Below are positions 23,928-32,172 of a stretch of 64,000 bases of DNA, one piece after another. The notes beneath the pieces were generated by a model. It saw only the letters and a list, made by a program, of their open reading frames with translations. It had not been told where the DNA came from and ran no database searches. Position 1 is the stretch's first letter. Each line of letters begins with the position of its first letter. The stretch comes from Oscillospiraceae bacterium (GTDB taxonomy: Bacteria > Bacillota > Clostridia > Oscillospirales > Oscillospiraceae), in NCBI GenBank assembly GCA_017405865.1, contig JAFQZN010000033.1, forward strand, positions 18,661-82,660, written 5' to 3'. Both the position numbers and the translations under genes were made by a program.

Positions 23928-24926
23928 ATGAAACGACTGATTGCTTTAGTATTTTTGTTGACGCTCGTATTCTCACTCACAGCGTGCAAAAAGGACGCGG
24001 CGGAAACGCAACTGCAAAATGCGCTCAAAGACTATTCGCAAGTTTTAGCGCAGGACTTGCCGGACGATTTTAGCTTGAAGCTTTATTATCTGAATCCAAG
24101 CATAGTCACCCGCGTGCCGTTAACTGTAGACAGACTGATCCATTTCCCGGAAGTCAATGAGATTCTCATTGACTTCGAGCATTTGAAAGAGCACACAGAT
24201 CTGCTCCGTCAGATCAACACTGATCGTCTGACTCCGGTTGCGGAGCCATCGAATTTGCATGCCCGGCTGTGTTATATCTTTGAAACTGACAGTGCCGGAG
24301 AGCTATTGGTCGTTGCGTTCGGCGGCGAGAACAGCAGCGTTTTCGTCAATGGCGTCGAGGTCGCGTTTGACGACATCTTTCGTGACGTCATAAAGCCGTT
24401 CGTATCAGAAGATGTATTGAATGACTTGGAATATATTTATAACGGAAAAATCAAGTTAAACGACACGCCGGAAGGGCTGCCCACAGAAACCGGAATCCCG
24501 GAGGATTTCAGCTTTTCCCTGATTTATGGCGTTGCCGGTGACCTGACCTACGACAGCAAAACCGGCGTGCTGGTCAAGCAGCGCGTCGCAACACATGTCG
24601 AAGATTATACGACTACTTATTTTTTCACTGACGAACAGAAAATGAGAATCTATGATCTGCTCGTCGAAATGGAGCCCGCGTCCTATCCCGATGAATACAA
24701 TCCGATTGCCGATGGAATTGCATCTGACCCTTCCTATGAGATCGTCCTCACGGTGGCGTACGACGGCACGACGAAAACGATCACCTGCCATGACATCGCG
24801 ATCGGTGCAGACCCGAAGGACGAGCAGGGCGAGCGGTTCCTTGCGGTGCTGGACGCGATTATGGAAATCATCTATGCCAGCGAGGAATGGCAGGCCCTGC
24901 CGGAATACGAATTCCTGTACTGCTGA
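23928..24926 (+). CDS. Lipoprotein of unknown function
   Basis: 332 residues. Signal peptide MKRLIALVFLLTLVFSLTAC with lipobox LTAC, so Cys20 should be lipidated and the protein held on the outer face of the membrane. The rest is soluble, acidic and without a recognised domain; segments such as RLCYIFETDSAGELLVVAFG and SYEIVLTVAYDGTTKTITC suggest beta-rich repeats. ATG at 23928 follows GGAGG by 8 nt; the in-frame TTG at 23913 is part of that RBS. Base use looks a little more AT-rich than its neighbours and a repeat element lies just upstream, so acquisition is possible. Monocistronic. Confidence 0.85.
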   Translation: MKRLIALVFLLTLVFSLTACKKDAAETQLQNALKDYSQVLAQDLPDDFSLKLYYLNPSIVTRVPLTVDRLIHFPEVNEILIDFEHLKEHTDLLRQINTDRLTPVAEPSNLHARLCYIFETDSAGELLVVAFGGENSSVFVNGVEVAFDDIFRDVIKPFVSEDVLNDLEYIYNGKIKLNDTPEGLPTETGIPEDFSFSLIYGVAGDLTYDSKTGVLVKQRVATHVEDYTTTYFFTDEQKMRIYDLLVEMEPASYPDEYNPIADGIASDPSYEIVLTVAYDGTTKTITCHDIAIGADPKDEQGERFLAVLDAIMEIIYASEEWQALPEYEFLYC

Positions 24927-24963
24927 TTTGCTCTCTCCCTCCGTCTAAACCTTCGGTTTTGAC

Positions 24964-24995
24964 GCCTCCTTCGCAGAGGAGGCATGACTTTTTCA
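24964..24995 (+). terminator. First terminator after the lipoprotein gene
   Basis: GCCTCCT (24964-24970) pairs with AGGAGGC (24977-24983), then ATGACTTTTTC. Confidence 0.65.
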
Positions 24996-25014
24996 GATTC
25001 ACATATCCATACTG

Positions 25015-25043
25015 AACGGCGTCTCTTTCGAGGCGCCGTTTTC
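25015..25043 (+). terminator. Second terminator before the alaX operon
   Basis: 11-bp stem (25015-25025 with 25030-25040, one G-T pair), 4-nt loop, short T run. Backs up the terminator 25 nt upstream. Confidence 0.75.
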
Positions 25044-25048
25044 TATGC

Positions 25049-25078
25049 TTGCAATCCGTACCGTTAGTTTGGTATAAT
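25049..25078 (+). promoter_or_regulatory. Sigma-A promoter of the alaX-prfA operon
   Basis: TTGCAA (25049-25054), 18-nt spacer, perfect TATAAT (25073-25078). Confidence 0.65.
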
Positions 25079-25109
25079 GTAGAAAATGGGTATTTTGCGG
25101 AGGCGCATC

Positions 25110-26258
25110 ATGGCGACCGAAAAACTGTTTTATATCGACCAATACCGGACGGAAGAGACTGCCCACGTACTTTCCTGTGAAGAAGTGAAAGGCGGCTATG
25201 CCGTCGTTTTAGACCGCACGATCTTCTATCCCACCGGCGGCGGTCAGCCTTGCGATCTCGGTACGCTGGGCGAGGCGACCGTGACGGACGTTTTTGAGCG
25301 CGACGAGGAGATCATTCATCTCTGCGACCGCCCCCTGCCGGTCGGCGAAACGGTTACGGGAAAGATCGACTTTGACCGTCGCTTTACCTTCATGCAGCAG
25401 CATTCGGGAGAACATCTCGTCTCCGGCGTTGTGCACCGCCGCTTTGGCTATGAAAACGTCGGCTTCCACATGGGCAGCGACTGCGTCACCTTTGATTTCA
25501 GCGGCGAGATCAGCGCACAGGAGCTGAAAAGCATCGAGCGTGAGGTCAACGAGATCATTTACCAGAATATCAAGACGGAGTTTCTCTATCCCGACGAAGC
25601 ATCCCTTCACACCTATCCATTCCGCAGCAAGAAGGAACTGTCCGGCTGGGTGCGGCTGGTCAAATTCGGCGACGCGGATCTCTGCGCCTGCTGCGGACTG
25701 CACGTTGCCGCAACGGGCGAGATCGGCCTGGTGAAGCTGCTCTCCACGACGAAATTCCATGAAGGCTCGCGGATCGAGATGCTCGCCGGCATCCGCGCGC
25801 TGGACTATATGAACGCCCTTGCGGAGCAAAACCGCGAAATATCGAATCTGCTTTCGGCAAAGCCCTTTGCAACGGCAGCGGCGGTGAAACGGGTCAGCGA
25901 AGAGCTCGCGAGCGCGCAGTACCGCGTCACGGAGCTGGAAAATCGGCTCTTTGCCGTGAAAGCAGCGCAGTATGCAGGTTCGGGCGACGTTTTGCTCTTT
26001 GAAAGCGCCATGAGTCCCGACGCCCTGCGCTGTCTGACCGACGCCGTCATGCAAGCCTGCGGCGGCAGATGCGCAGTTTTTTCCGGCGAGGACGGGAATT
26101 ATAAATACGCCGTCGGGCAGGGAAACGGCGACCTGCGCGACATGACGAAGGCTCTGAACGCCGCCTTAAACGGCAGAGGCGGCGGCAAGCCGTTCTTTGT
26201 ACAAGGCTCGGTCGCCGCGTCGAAAAAAGAGATCGAAGCATTCTTTGCCGCCCTGTGA
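25110..26258 (+). CDS. AlaX-type alanyl-tRNA editing protein with DHHA1 domain
   Basis: 382 residues. A free-standing editing domain that hydrolyses mischarged Ser- or Gly-tRNA-Ala. The zinc site is complete: QQHSGEHLVSG (HxxxH) and CACCGLHVAATGEIG (CxxxH). The N-terminal strand-loop FYPTGGGQPCDLGTL is the AlaRS second-additional-domain signature. The last ~130 residues, after a coiled segment, form a DHHA1 domain ending in GRGGGKPFFVQGSVAA, as in AlaX-L proteins. ATG at 25110 follows GCGGAGG; the longer frame is rejected. First gene of a translation-related operon. Confidence 0.92.
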   Translation: MATEKLFYIDQYRTEETAHVLSCEEVKGGYAVVLDRTIFYPTGGGQPCDLGTLGEATVTDVFERDEEIIHLCDRPLPVGETVTGKIDFDRRFTFMQQHSGEHLVSGVVHRRFGYENVGFHMGSDCVTFDFSGEISAQELKSIEREVNEIIYQNIKTEFLYPDEASLHTYPFRSKKELSGWVRLVKFGDADLCACCGLHVAATGEIGLVKLLSTTKFHEGSRIEMLAGIRALDYMNALAEQNREISNLLSAKPFATAAAVKRVSEELASAQYRVTELENRLFAVKAAQYAGSGDVLLFESAMSPDALRCLTDAVMQACGGRCAVFSGEDGNYKYAVGQGNGDLRDMTKALNAALNGRGGGKPFFVQGSVAASKKEIEAFFAAL

Positions 26259-26271
26259 TAAGGATAACGCC

Positions 26272-27078
26272 ATGATCAATCCTCTCTGTCCGATCTGCGG
26301 CAAGCCGCTGACGACCGAAAAGCCCGCATGGGAATGCGAAAACAATCATTCCTTTGACGTTGCGCGGCAAGGCTACGTCAATCTTCTGCCGGTGACGCAG
26401 AAGCACTCTCTGCACCCCGGGGACACCGCCGCGATGGTCACTGCAAGGCGCGACTTTCTGAACGCAGGATATTACGCGCCGATCGCGCAGAAGCTGTGCG
26501 AGCTGATTGCTGCCTTCGCACCGCTCTCGGAAAGCATATTAGACGCCGGCTGCGGCGAGGGCTATTATCTGTCCCAACTGGACGCGAAAGAGCGCTGGGG
26601 CGTAGACATCTCAAAGGACGCAGTCCGTTCCTCCGCCGCCCGGGAGAAGGACGCGCGCTTTCTCGTCGCCACTGCAGCGCATCTTCCCTTCCCCGACAGC
26701 GCCTTTGACTGCGTACTTTCCATGTTCGCTCTGACTGTCGCAGCGGAATTTGCCCGTGTCTTGAAGGACGGCGGCATTTTCATGCAGGTCTTGGCGGGAG
26801 AGCGCCATTTATCCGCTTTGAAATCCATCATCTACCCGACCCTGCTGGAAAAACAAAAGGATCTGCACCCGGCACTGGACGGTTTCACTCTGCTTCACGA
26901 GGAAACGCTGGCTTTCGGATTTATACTGGAAACGCAGGAAATGGTGCAGAATCTTCTTTATATGACGCCGCACCTGTGGCGTATCAGCAAGGAGGGCGCG
27001 GACGCGCTGGCGAAGGTCAGCCGTCTTTCCGACCGTGCAGAGGTCGTTTTTAACGTCTACGGTAGACAAAAACGGTGA
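26272..27078 (+). CDS. rlmA: 23S rRNA (guanine-N1)-methyltransferase, RlmA family
   Basis: 268 residues. N-terminal zinc finger CPICGKPL..WECENNHSFD followed by ARQGYVNLLPVTQK, the RlmA hallmark; then a class I SAM-dependent fold with motif I ILDAGCGEGYYLS and motif IV region FDCVLSMFALT. Expected to methylate a guanine of 23S rRNA helix 35, which in other species modulates drug binding at the exit tunnel. ATG at 26272 has AAGGAT upstream, 13 nt after the alaX stop. Confidence 0.9.
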   Translation: MINPLCPICGKPLTTEKPAWECENNHSFDVARQGYVNLLPVTQKHSLHPGDTAAMVTARRDFLNAGYYAPIAQKLCELIAAFAPLSESILDAGCGEGYYLSQLDAKERWGVDISKDAVRSSAAREKDARFLVATAAHLPFPDSAFDCVLSMFALTVAAEFARVLKDGGIFMQVLAGERHLSALKSIIYPTLLEKQKDLHPALDGFTLLHEETLAFGFILETQEMVQNLLYMTPHLWRISKEGADALAKVSRLSDRAEVVFNVYGRQKR

Positions 27079-27119
27079 TTTCTGCTAAAATGGTTTATCA
27101 AGTTTTTTTGGAGTAGCTT

Positions 27120-28190
27120 ATGCTGGACAAGCTGAAATTTGTCGAGGAAAAATATATCGAGCTGTGTGACCGCGTCGGCCGACCGGATTTTTACGACGAC
27201 CCGAAGAAGGCTGCCGCCTATCTCAAGGAGCAAAAGGAATTGGAGCCGGTCGTCACCGCCTACCGCGCCTATCTTCGCGCGAAGCAGGATATGCAGGACG
27301 CTTTGGAGCTCATGAGCGCGGAGCCTGACATGAAGGAATTCTGCCAGGAGGAATACGCATCGGCAAAAAAGCGCAGCGACGAACTGGAGCAGGAGCTGAA
27401 GCTTCTGCTGCTGCCGCATGACCCGAACGACGACAAGAGCGTCATCATGGAGATTCGCGGCGGCGTCGGCGGCGAGGAAAGCGCGCTCTTTGCGCACAGC
27501 TTATTCCGCATGTACAATCTTTACGCAGCCTCCAAGGGCTGGTCTGTGGAGCTTCTGAACTACAGTGAAACCGAGCTTGGCGGCATCAAGGAGGCAGACT
27601 TCGAGATCCGCGGCAGCGGCGCGTGGTCGCGGCTGAAATTTGAGTCCGGTGTACACCGCGTGCAGCGCGTTCCGGAGACGGAATCCGGCGGACGCGTGCA
27701 TACCTCCACGGCGACTGTCGCGGTGCTGCCGGAAATGGAAGAAGCGGACGTGAACATCCGTCCGGAGGACATCGAGATGCAGGTCTACCGTTCTTCCGGC
27801 GCGGGCGGTCAGCATATCAACAAGACCTCCTCCGCCGTCCGGCTGATCCACAAGCCGACCGGCATCGTCGTCGCCTGTCAGGAGGAGCGCAGCCAGTTCC
27901 AAAACCGCGAAAAGTGCATGCTCATGCTCTCGTCCAAGCTCTATCAGATGGAGCAGGAGCGCATCGAATCCGCCTACTCCGGCGAACGCCGCTCGCAGGT
28001 CGGCAGCGGCATGCGCAATGAGAAGATCCGCACCTATAACTTTCCGCAAAGCCGTGTAACCGACCACCGGATCGGTCTGACGCTGTATAAAATCGATTCC
28101 ATTATGAACGGAGATCTTGACGAGATCATCGACGCACTCGTCAGCGCGGATCAGGCAGAAAAGCTCCGTGAAAGCGGTGAAACCACATGA
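27120..28190 (+). CDS. prfA: Peptide chain release factor 1
   Basis: Recognises UAA and UAG and triggers peptide release. 356 residues, normal length. The GGQ motif (229-231) is in YRSSGAGGQHINKTSSAVR; the codon-recognition tripeptide PxT appears as PET in HRVQRVPETESGGRVHTS. Its usual modifying enzyme PrmC is encoded far away at 47440. It overlaps the next gene by 4 nt (ATGA). RBS GGAG with the chosen ATG. Confidence 0.97.
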   Translation: MLDKLKFVEEKYIELCDRVGRPDFYDDPKKAAAYLKEQKELEPVVTAYRAYLRAKQDMQDALELMSAEPDMKEFCQEEYASAKKRSDELEQELKLLLLPHDPNDDKSVIMEIRGGVGGEESALFAHSLFRMYNLYAASKGWSVELLNYSETELGGIKEADFEIRGSGAWSRLKFESGVHRVQRVPETESGGRVHTSTATVAVLPEMEEADVNIRPEDIEMQVYRSSGAGGQHINKTSSAVRLIHKPTGIVVACQEERSQFQNREKCMLMLSSKLYQMEQERIESAYSGERRSQVGSGMRNEKIRTYNFPQSRVTDHRIGLTLYKIDSIMNGDLDEIIDALVSADQAEKLRESGETT

Positions 28191-29227
28191 AAACCGTGAT
28201 ATTCCGGGCGGACGATCCGCAGACTCCGAAGAAAGCCGCCGAGATCATCCGCGCCGGCGGTCTGGTCGCCATCCCGACGGAAACGGTCTACGGACTGGGC
28301 GCAAACGCGATGGATGAGGCTGCGGTCGCAAAAATCTTTCAGGCAAAGGGGCGCCCACAGGACAATCCGCTGATCATTCACATCTCCTGCGCCGACGAAT
28401 TGGAGCGCTACTGCCACGATATTCCGCAGAGCGCTTACCTGCTTGCCGAGCGCTTCTGGCCGGGGCCTTTGACGATGGTGCTTCCCGTCAGGGACTGCAT
28501 CCCTAAAAGCACCGTTTCCGGAAACGACACCGTCGCCGTCCGCTGTCCGAAAACCGCAGTCACCCGCGCGCTGATCGCGGAGGCGGGCGTCCCGATCGCC
28601 GCACCGTCGGCGAATCTCTCCGGGAAGCCCTCGACCACGACGGCGGAGCACGTCCTTAACGACTACGGCGAAGACGGGTTGATCGACGCGATCATCGACG
28701 GCGGACCCAGTGCGGTCGGTGTGGAGTCAACGATCGTCGATCTGACCGGCGTGCGTCCGAGGCTTCTGCGTCCGGGCGGCGTGACGCCGGAGGAGCTGAA
28801 GGCTCTGCTGGGCGAGCTGGAAATCGACCGGGCGATCTTTTCGCAGATTTCCAACGATACCGTCGTCCGCGCGCCGGGCATGAAATACAAACATTATGCG
28901 CCGAGCGCGGAGGTCTATATCGTCACCGGCTCCGGCGAGGCGGCCGCCGCCTACGTGCGCCGCCATTATGAACAGGGCGACGCCGTTCTCTGCTTTGAGG
29001 AGGAGCTTCCCCTGTTCGCAGACTGCAACCCCACCGCCTACGGAAGGCGCGCGGACGTCAACACCCTTTCAGCCGGTCTGTTTGCTGCGCTGCGCAGTCT
29101 GGACCGGCCGGAGATCAAACGGATCTACGCGCGCTGTCCCGAGGGGGGCGGCGTCGCCTACGCGGTCGGCAACCGTCTGAAAAAGGCTGCCGCCTTCCGC
29201 TGCATTGACGCGGAGGCGGAGCTATGA
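28187..29227 (+). CDS. ywlC: L-threonylcarbamoyladenylate synthase, Sua5/YwlC type
   Basis: Makes threonylcarbamoyl-AMP from threonine, bicarbonate and ATP, the first step to tRNA t6A37. 346 residues, the long Sua5 form: a YrdC domain (~1-210: AIPTETVYGLGANAMD, KGRPQDNPLIIH, APSANLSGKPSTTTAEHV) plus a C-terminal Sua5 domain (~235-346). The linker has APGMKYKHYAPSAEVYIV. Its partner TsaD is on the minus strand at 35849. Overlaps prfA and the following coaE by 4 nt each. Confidence 0.95.
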   Translation: MKTVIFRADDPQTPKKAAEIIRAGGLVAIPTETVYGLGANAMDEAAVAKIFQAKGRPQDNPLIIHISCADELERYCHDIPQSAYLLAERFWPGPLTMVLPVRDCIPKSTVSGNDTVAVRCPKTAVTRALIAEAGVPIAAPSANLSGKPSTTTAEHVLNDYGEDGLIDAIIDGGPSAVGVESTIVDLTGVRPRLLRPGGVTPEELKALLGELEIDRAIFSQISNDTVVRAPGMKYKHYAPSAEVYIVTGSGEAAAAYVRRHYEQGDAVLCFEEELPLFADCNPTAYGRRADVNTLSAGLFAALRSLDRPEIKRIYARCPEGGGVAYAVGNRLKKAAAFRCIDAEAEL

Positions 29228-31200
29228 AGATCATCGGAATCACCGGCGGCACGGGATGCGGAAAAACGACGCTTCTGCGCGCCGTGCAAAAGCGCGGCGG
29301 TCTGTGCATCGACTGCGACGAAGTGTATCACCGGCTTTTGAAAGAGGATGCGAGGCTGCTCTCTGCGCTTGCGCAGCGATTTCCCGCCGCGTTTGAAAGC
29401 GGCGCGCTGAATCGCAAAACCCTAGGTGATCTGGTATTCGCCGACCCCGATGCGCTTGCCGCGCTCAATGATATTACGCACGCAGTCGTCTGCCGCGAGG
29501 TACGAAGGCTCATCCGGGAAACGGACAACGCCCTCGTTGCGATCGACGCGATCGCGCTGTTTGAAAGCGGTCTGAACGGGCTTTGTGATGTCACCGTTGC
29601 GGTGACCGCGCCGGAATCGCTGCGTATCGAGCGGCTGACGCGCCGCGACGGTATCCGCCGTGAGGACGCGATCAAGCGCATCCGCGCGCAGAAAGCGAAT
29701 GAGGAATTCGCTGCGATGGCACAATATACCTTGCAAAACGACGCTTCGGAGGAGGCGTTTGGCATCATTTGTGAACAGTTTCTGAAAGGAGTTTTACCAC
29801 CCATGGAAGAAAAGAAATATGAATCCCTGCGCAAAGAGCTGCTCTTTGCCCCGAAGAATGGCTATGACCGCATCTCAGACGAGGATCTTGCCGCGACAGA
29901 GGCGTACTGCAAGGAATACGCCGACTTTATCAGCACCTGCAAGATCGAGCGCGAGGCGGTGGACTGGACGATCGCCGAGGCGGAAAAGCACGGCTTTCAG
30001 CCGCTCGTTCCCGGCATGAAGCTGCAGCCCGGCGATAAGGTCTACGGCAACGACCACGGCAAGAGCGTGATCTTCGCCGTCGTCGGCACGGAGCCGCTGG
30101 AAAACGGCGCGCACATTTGCGCCGCGCACATCGACTCGCCGCGTCTCGATCTCAAGCCCAATCCCCTGTACGAGGACAGCGAGCTTGCGTTCTTCAAGAC
30201 GCATTACTACGGCGGTATCAAAAAGTACCAGTGGACGACGACACCCCTCGCGCTGCACGGCGTGATCGCGAAGAAGGACGGCAGCGTGGTCAAGGTCACC
30301 GTCGGCGAGGATCCCGCCGATCCCGTTTTCTGCGTGACCGATCTTCTGATTCACCTTTCCGCAGATCAGATGAAAAAGCCGATGTCGGAGGGCGTGACCG
30401 GTGAAAACCTGCGCGTTCTGCTCGGCAGCAAGCCCTTAAAGGACGACGAGGGCAGCGACCGCATCAAATTTGCCGTTCTGTGCCTGCTCAACGAAAAATA
30501 CGGGATCACGGAGGACGATTTCCTCTCTGCGGAGCTGACGATGGTTCCGGCGGGTCCGGCAAGAGACGTCGGCTTCGACCGCAGCATGATCGCCGCTTAC
30601 GGACACGACGACCGCGTCTGTGCCTTTGCCGCCTTCAAGCCGCTTCTGGAGATCGGCACGCCGAAAAAGACCGCCGTCTGCGTCCTTGCGGACAAGGAAG
30701 AGATCGGCTCGGTCGGTATCAGCGGCATGCAGAGCCAGTACTTTGAGACCTTTATGCACGATCTGTGCGCGTCGCAGAGCGCCTGCATGCGCCGCTGCTT
30801 CGAGCGCTCCTTCTGCCTCAGCGCGGACGTCAGCAACGCCTTTGATCCGCTCTATGCCGAGACCTGTGACAAGAGCAACAACACGAGGATCAACTACGGC
30901 ACCGGCATCTTCAAGTACACCGGCGCGCGCGGAAAATCCGGCTCGTCCGACGCGGCCGCCGAGGTGATGGCGTACGTGCGCAAGCTGTTTTCCGATCACG
31001 ACGTGATCTGGCAGACCGGCGAGCTCGGCAAGGTCGATCAGGGCGGCGGCGGAACGGTCGCCTGCTATATGGCAAACCGCAATATCGAAACGGTCGACGC
31101 AGGCGTTCCTGTTTTGTGCATGCACGCGCCGATGGAGCTGGTCTCCAAGCTCGACACCTACATGACCTATAAGGGCATGAAGGTCTTCTACGAGGATTGA
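29224..31200 (+). CDS. Fusion of dephospho-CoA kinase and M18 aminopeptidase
   Basis: 658 residues in one open frame. Residues 1-193 are CoaE (last step of CoA synthesis): P-loop TGGTGCGKT (8-15), CIDCDEVYH, RLTRRDGI..AIKRIRAQ. Residues 194-658 are an M18 metallo-aminopeptidase: AAHIDSPRLDLKPNP with His302, DKEEIGSVG (Asp490, Glu492, Glu493) and a C-terminal VPVLCMHAPMELVSKLD. AAAGGAG lies 11 nt before the internal ATG at 29803, the normal start of a separate M18 gene, so both a fusion and free M18 protein may be made. Either the coaE stop was lost in evolution or a sequencing change removed it. Confidence 0.88.
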   Translation: MKIIGITGGTGCGKTTLLRAVQKRGGLCIDCDEVYHRLLKEDARLLSALAQRFPAAFESGALNRKTLGDLVFADPDALAALNDITHAVVCREVRRLIRETDNALVAIDAIALFESGLNGLCDVTVAVTAPESLRIERLTRRDGIRREDAIKRIRAQKANEEFAAMAQYTLQNDASEEAFGIICEQFLKGVLPPMEEKKYESLRKELLFAPKNGYDRISDEDLAATEAYCKEYADFISTCKIEREAVDWTIAEAEKHGFQPLVPGMKLQPGDKVYGNDHGKSVIFAVVGTEPLENGAHICAAHIDSPRLDLKPNPLYEDSELAFFKTHYYGGIKKYQWTTTPLALHGVIAKKDGSVVKVTVGEDPADPVFCVTDLLIHLSADQMKKPMSEGVTGENLRVLLGSKPLKDDEGSDRIKFAVLCLLNEKYGITEDDFLSAELTMVPAGPARDVGFDRSMIAAYGHDDRVCAFAAFKPLLEIGTPKKTAVCVLADKEEIGSVGISGMQSQYFETFMHDLCASQSACMRRCFERSFCLSADVSNAFDPLYAETCDKSNNTRINYGTGIFKYTGARGKSGSSDAAAEVMAYVRKLFSDHDVIWQTGELGKVDQGGGGTVACYMANRNIETVDAGVPVLCMHAPMELVSKLDTYMTYKGMKVFYED

Positions 31201-31207
31201 TACTGAC

Positions 31208-31236
31208 GGGAGAGACTTCGGTCTCTCCCCTTTTTT
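31208..31236 (+). terminator. Terminator of the alaX-M18 operon
   Basis: Perfect 9-bp stem GGGAGAGAC (31208-31216) with TTCG tetraloop, then six Ts. Confidence 0.93.
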
Positions 31237-31269
31237 GCAAGTGTCTTATCGTATTGAGGCAATTATTGT

Positions 31270-31298
31270 TTGACACGCAAAAAAATCTGCTGTATATT
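31270..31298 (+). promoter_or_regulatory. Sigma-A promoter of the DUF2975-HTH pair
   Basis: TTGACA (31270-31275), 17-nt spacer, TATATT (31293-31298). Confidence 0.75.
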
Positions 31299-31328
31299 GG
31301 AGAGAGAAGGTTAAGGAGGTCGTTCGTT

Positions 31329-31808
31329 ATGTCGCAAAAAGCAATCGCCGGTTGGCTGAAGGGGCTGATTCTCGGTATCAGCGTGTGCGGACTGATCGTG
31401 TACGCGCTGGTCGTCCCCACGTTCGGTTCCCTGATTGCCGGCAAGACGCCGGGCTTTGCACCGTTCTATCTGCAATGGCTCATTTTCATCAGTCTGACCG
31501 CGCTTCCCATTATCCCTGCGATGGTTTTTGCCTGGAAAATCTCCGCAGGCATCGGCAGAGATCGCGCATTTACCGTGGAAAACGCGAAATACTTCAAGTA
31601 TATTGCCGTGCTTGCGCTCATTGACTCGATGTATTTCTTTATCGGAAACGTCGTGCTGCTCCTGTGCGGAATGAATCACCCGGGCATTGCCATCCTGTCG
31701 CTGATCGTCGTTTTTGCGGGCATTGCGATCGCAATTGCCGCTGCCGCACTGTCCTATATGTTCAAAAAAGCGGCTGCGCTGCAGGATCAAAGCGACTGGA
31801 CGATTTAG
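31329..31808 (+). CDS. DUF2975 membrane protein
   Basis: 159 residues with four hydrophobic helices (about 10-32, 48-70, 92-115, 122-145). The conserved segment between helices 2 and 3, KISAGIGRDRAFTVENAKYF, is the DUF2975 hallmark. ATG at 31329 follows AAGGAGG; the frame could extend upstream but would cross the promoter and terminator. It is 9 nt upstream of a small HTH gene, the standard partner of DUF2975 in Firmicutes. The biological role of the pair is not known. Confidence 0.9.
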   Translation: MSQKAIAGWLKGLILGISVCGLIVYALVVPTFGSLIAGKTPGFAPFYLQWLIFISLTALPIIPAMVFAWKISAGIGRDRAFTVENAKYFKYIAVLALIDSMYFFIGNVVLLLCGMNHPGIAILSLIVVFAGIAIAIAAAALSYMFKKAAALQDQSDWTI

Positions 31809-31817
31809 GAGGCTGCT

Positions 31818-32030
31818 ATGGAAGGCGAAATCATTTTCAACATTGACGTTATGCTTGCGAAGCGTAAAATGAGCGTAACGGAGCTTTCGGAGCGGCTCGG
31901 CATTACGATTGCCAACGTCTCCATTCTGAAAAACGGAAAGGCAAAGGCGCTGAAGGTCACGACGCTGGCAAAGCTCTGCGACGTTCTCGACTGTCAGCCC
32001 GGCGATTTGCTGGAATACAGAAAACCGTGA
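31818..32030 (+). CDS. Small XRE/YozG-type helix-turn-helix regulator
   Basis: 70 residues, nearly all one Cro/CI HTH: FNIDVMLAKRKMSVTELSER, then the recognition helix in GITIANVSILKNGKAKALK and the ending LDCQPGDLLEYRKP typical of YozG-like proteins. Paired with the DUF2975 gene; such pairs may be autoregulated, but no operator was identified. RBS AGGAGG, 6 nt before ATG. Confidence 0.92.
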   Translation: MEGEIIFNIDVMLAKRKMSVTELSERLGITIANVSILKNGKAKALKVTTLAKLCDVLDCQPGDLLEYRKP

Positions 32031-32039
32031 TGGATCGAG

Positions 32040-32068
32040 GGCAGGCCGTTTTCGGACGGCTTGCCTTT
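32040..32068 (+). terminator. Terminator after the HTH gene
   Basis: 10-bp stem (32040-32049 with 32056-32065, one G-T pair), 6-nt loop, short T run. Confidence 0.65.
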
Positions 32069-32086
32069 GGAAGGCCTGAAAAAGAC

Positions 32087-32115
32087 TTGACAAACGGACA
32101 GAAATTTGGGATAAT
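32087..32115 (+). promoter_or_regulatory. Sigma-A promoter of the Lgt-like gene
   Basis: Perfect TTGACA (32087-32092), 17-nt spacer, GATAAT (32110-32115). Confidence 0.75.
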
Positions 32116-32172
32116 CAGTTGCAGGTAAGCTGACATTGCTTTTCCCTTGAACGAAAAAAGAGGTGCAGAAAT

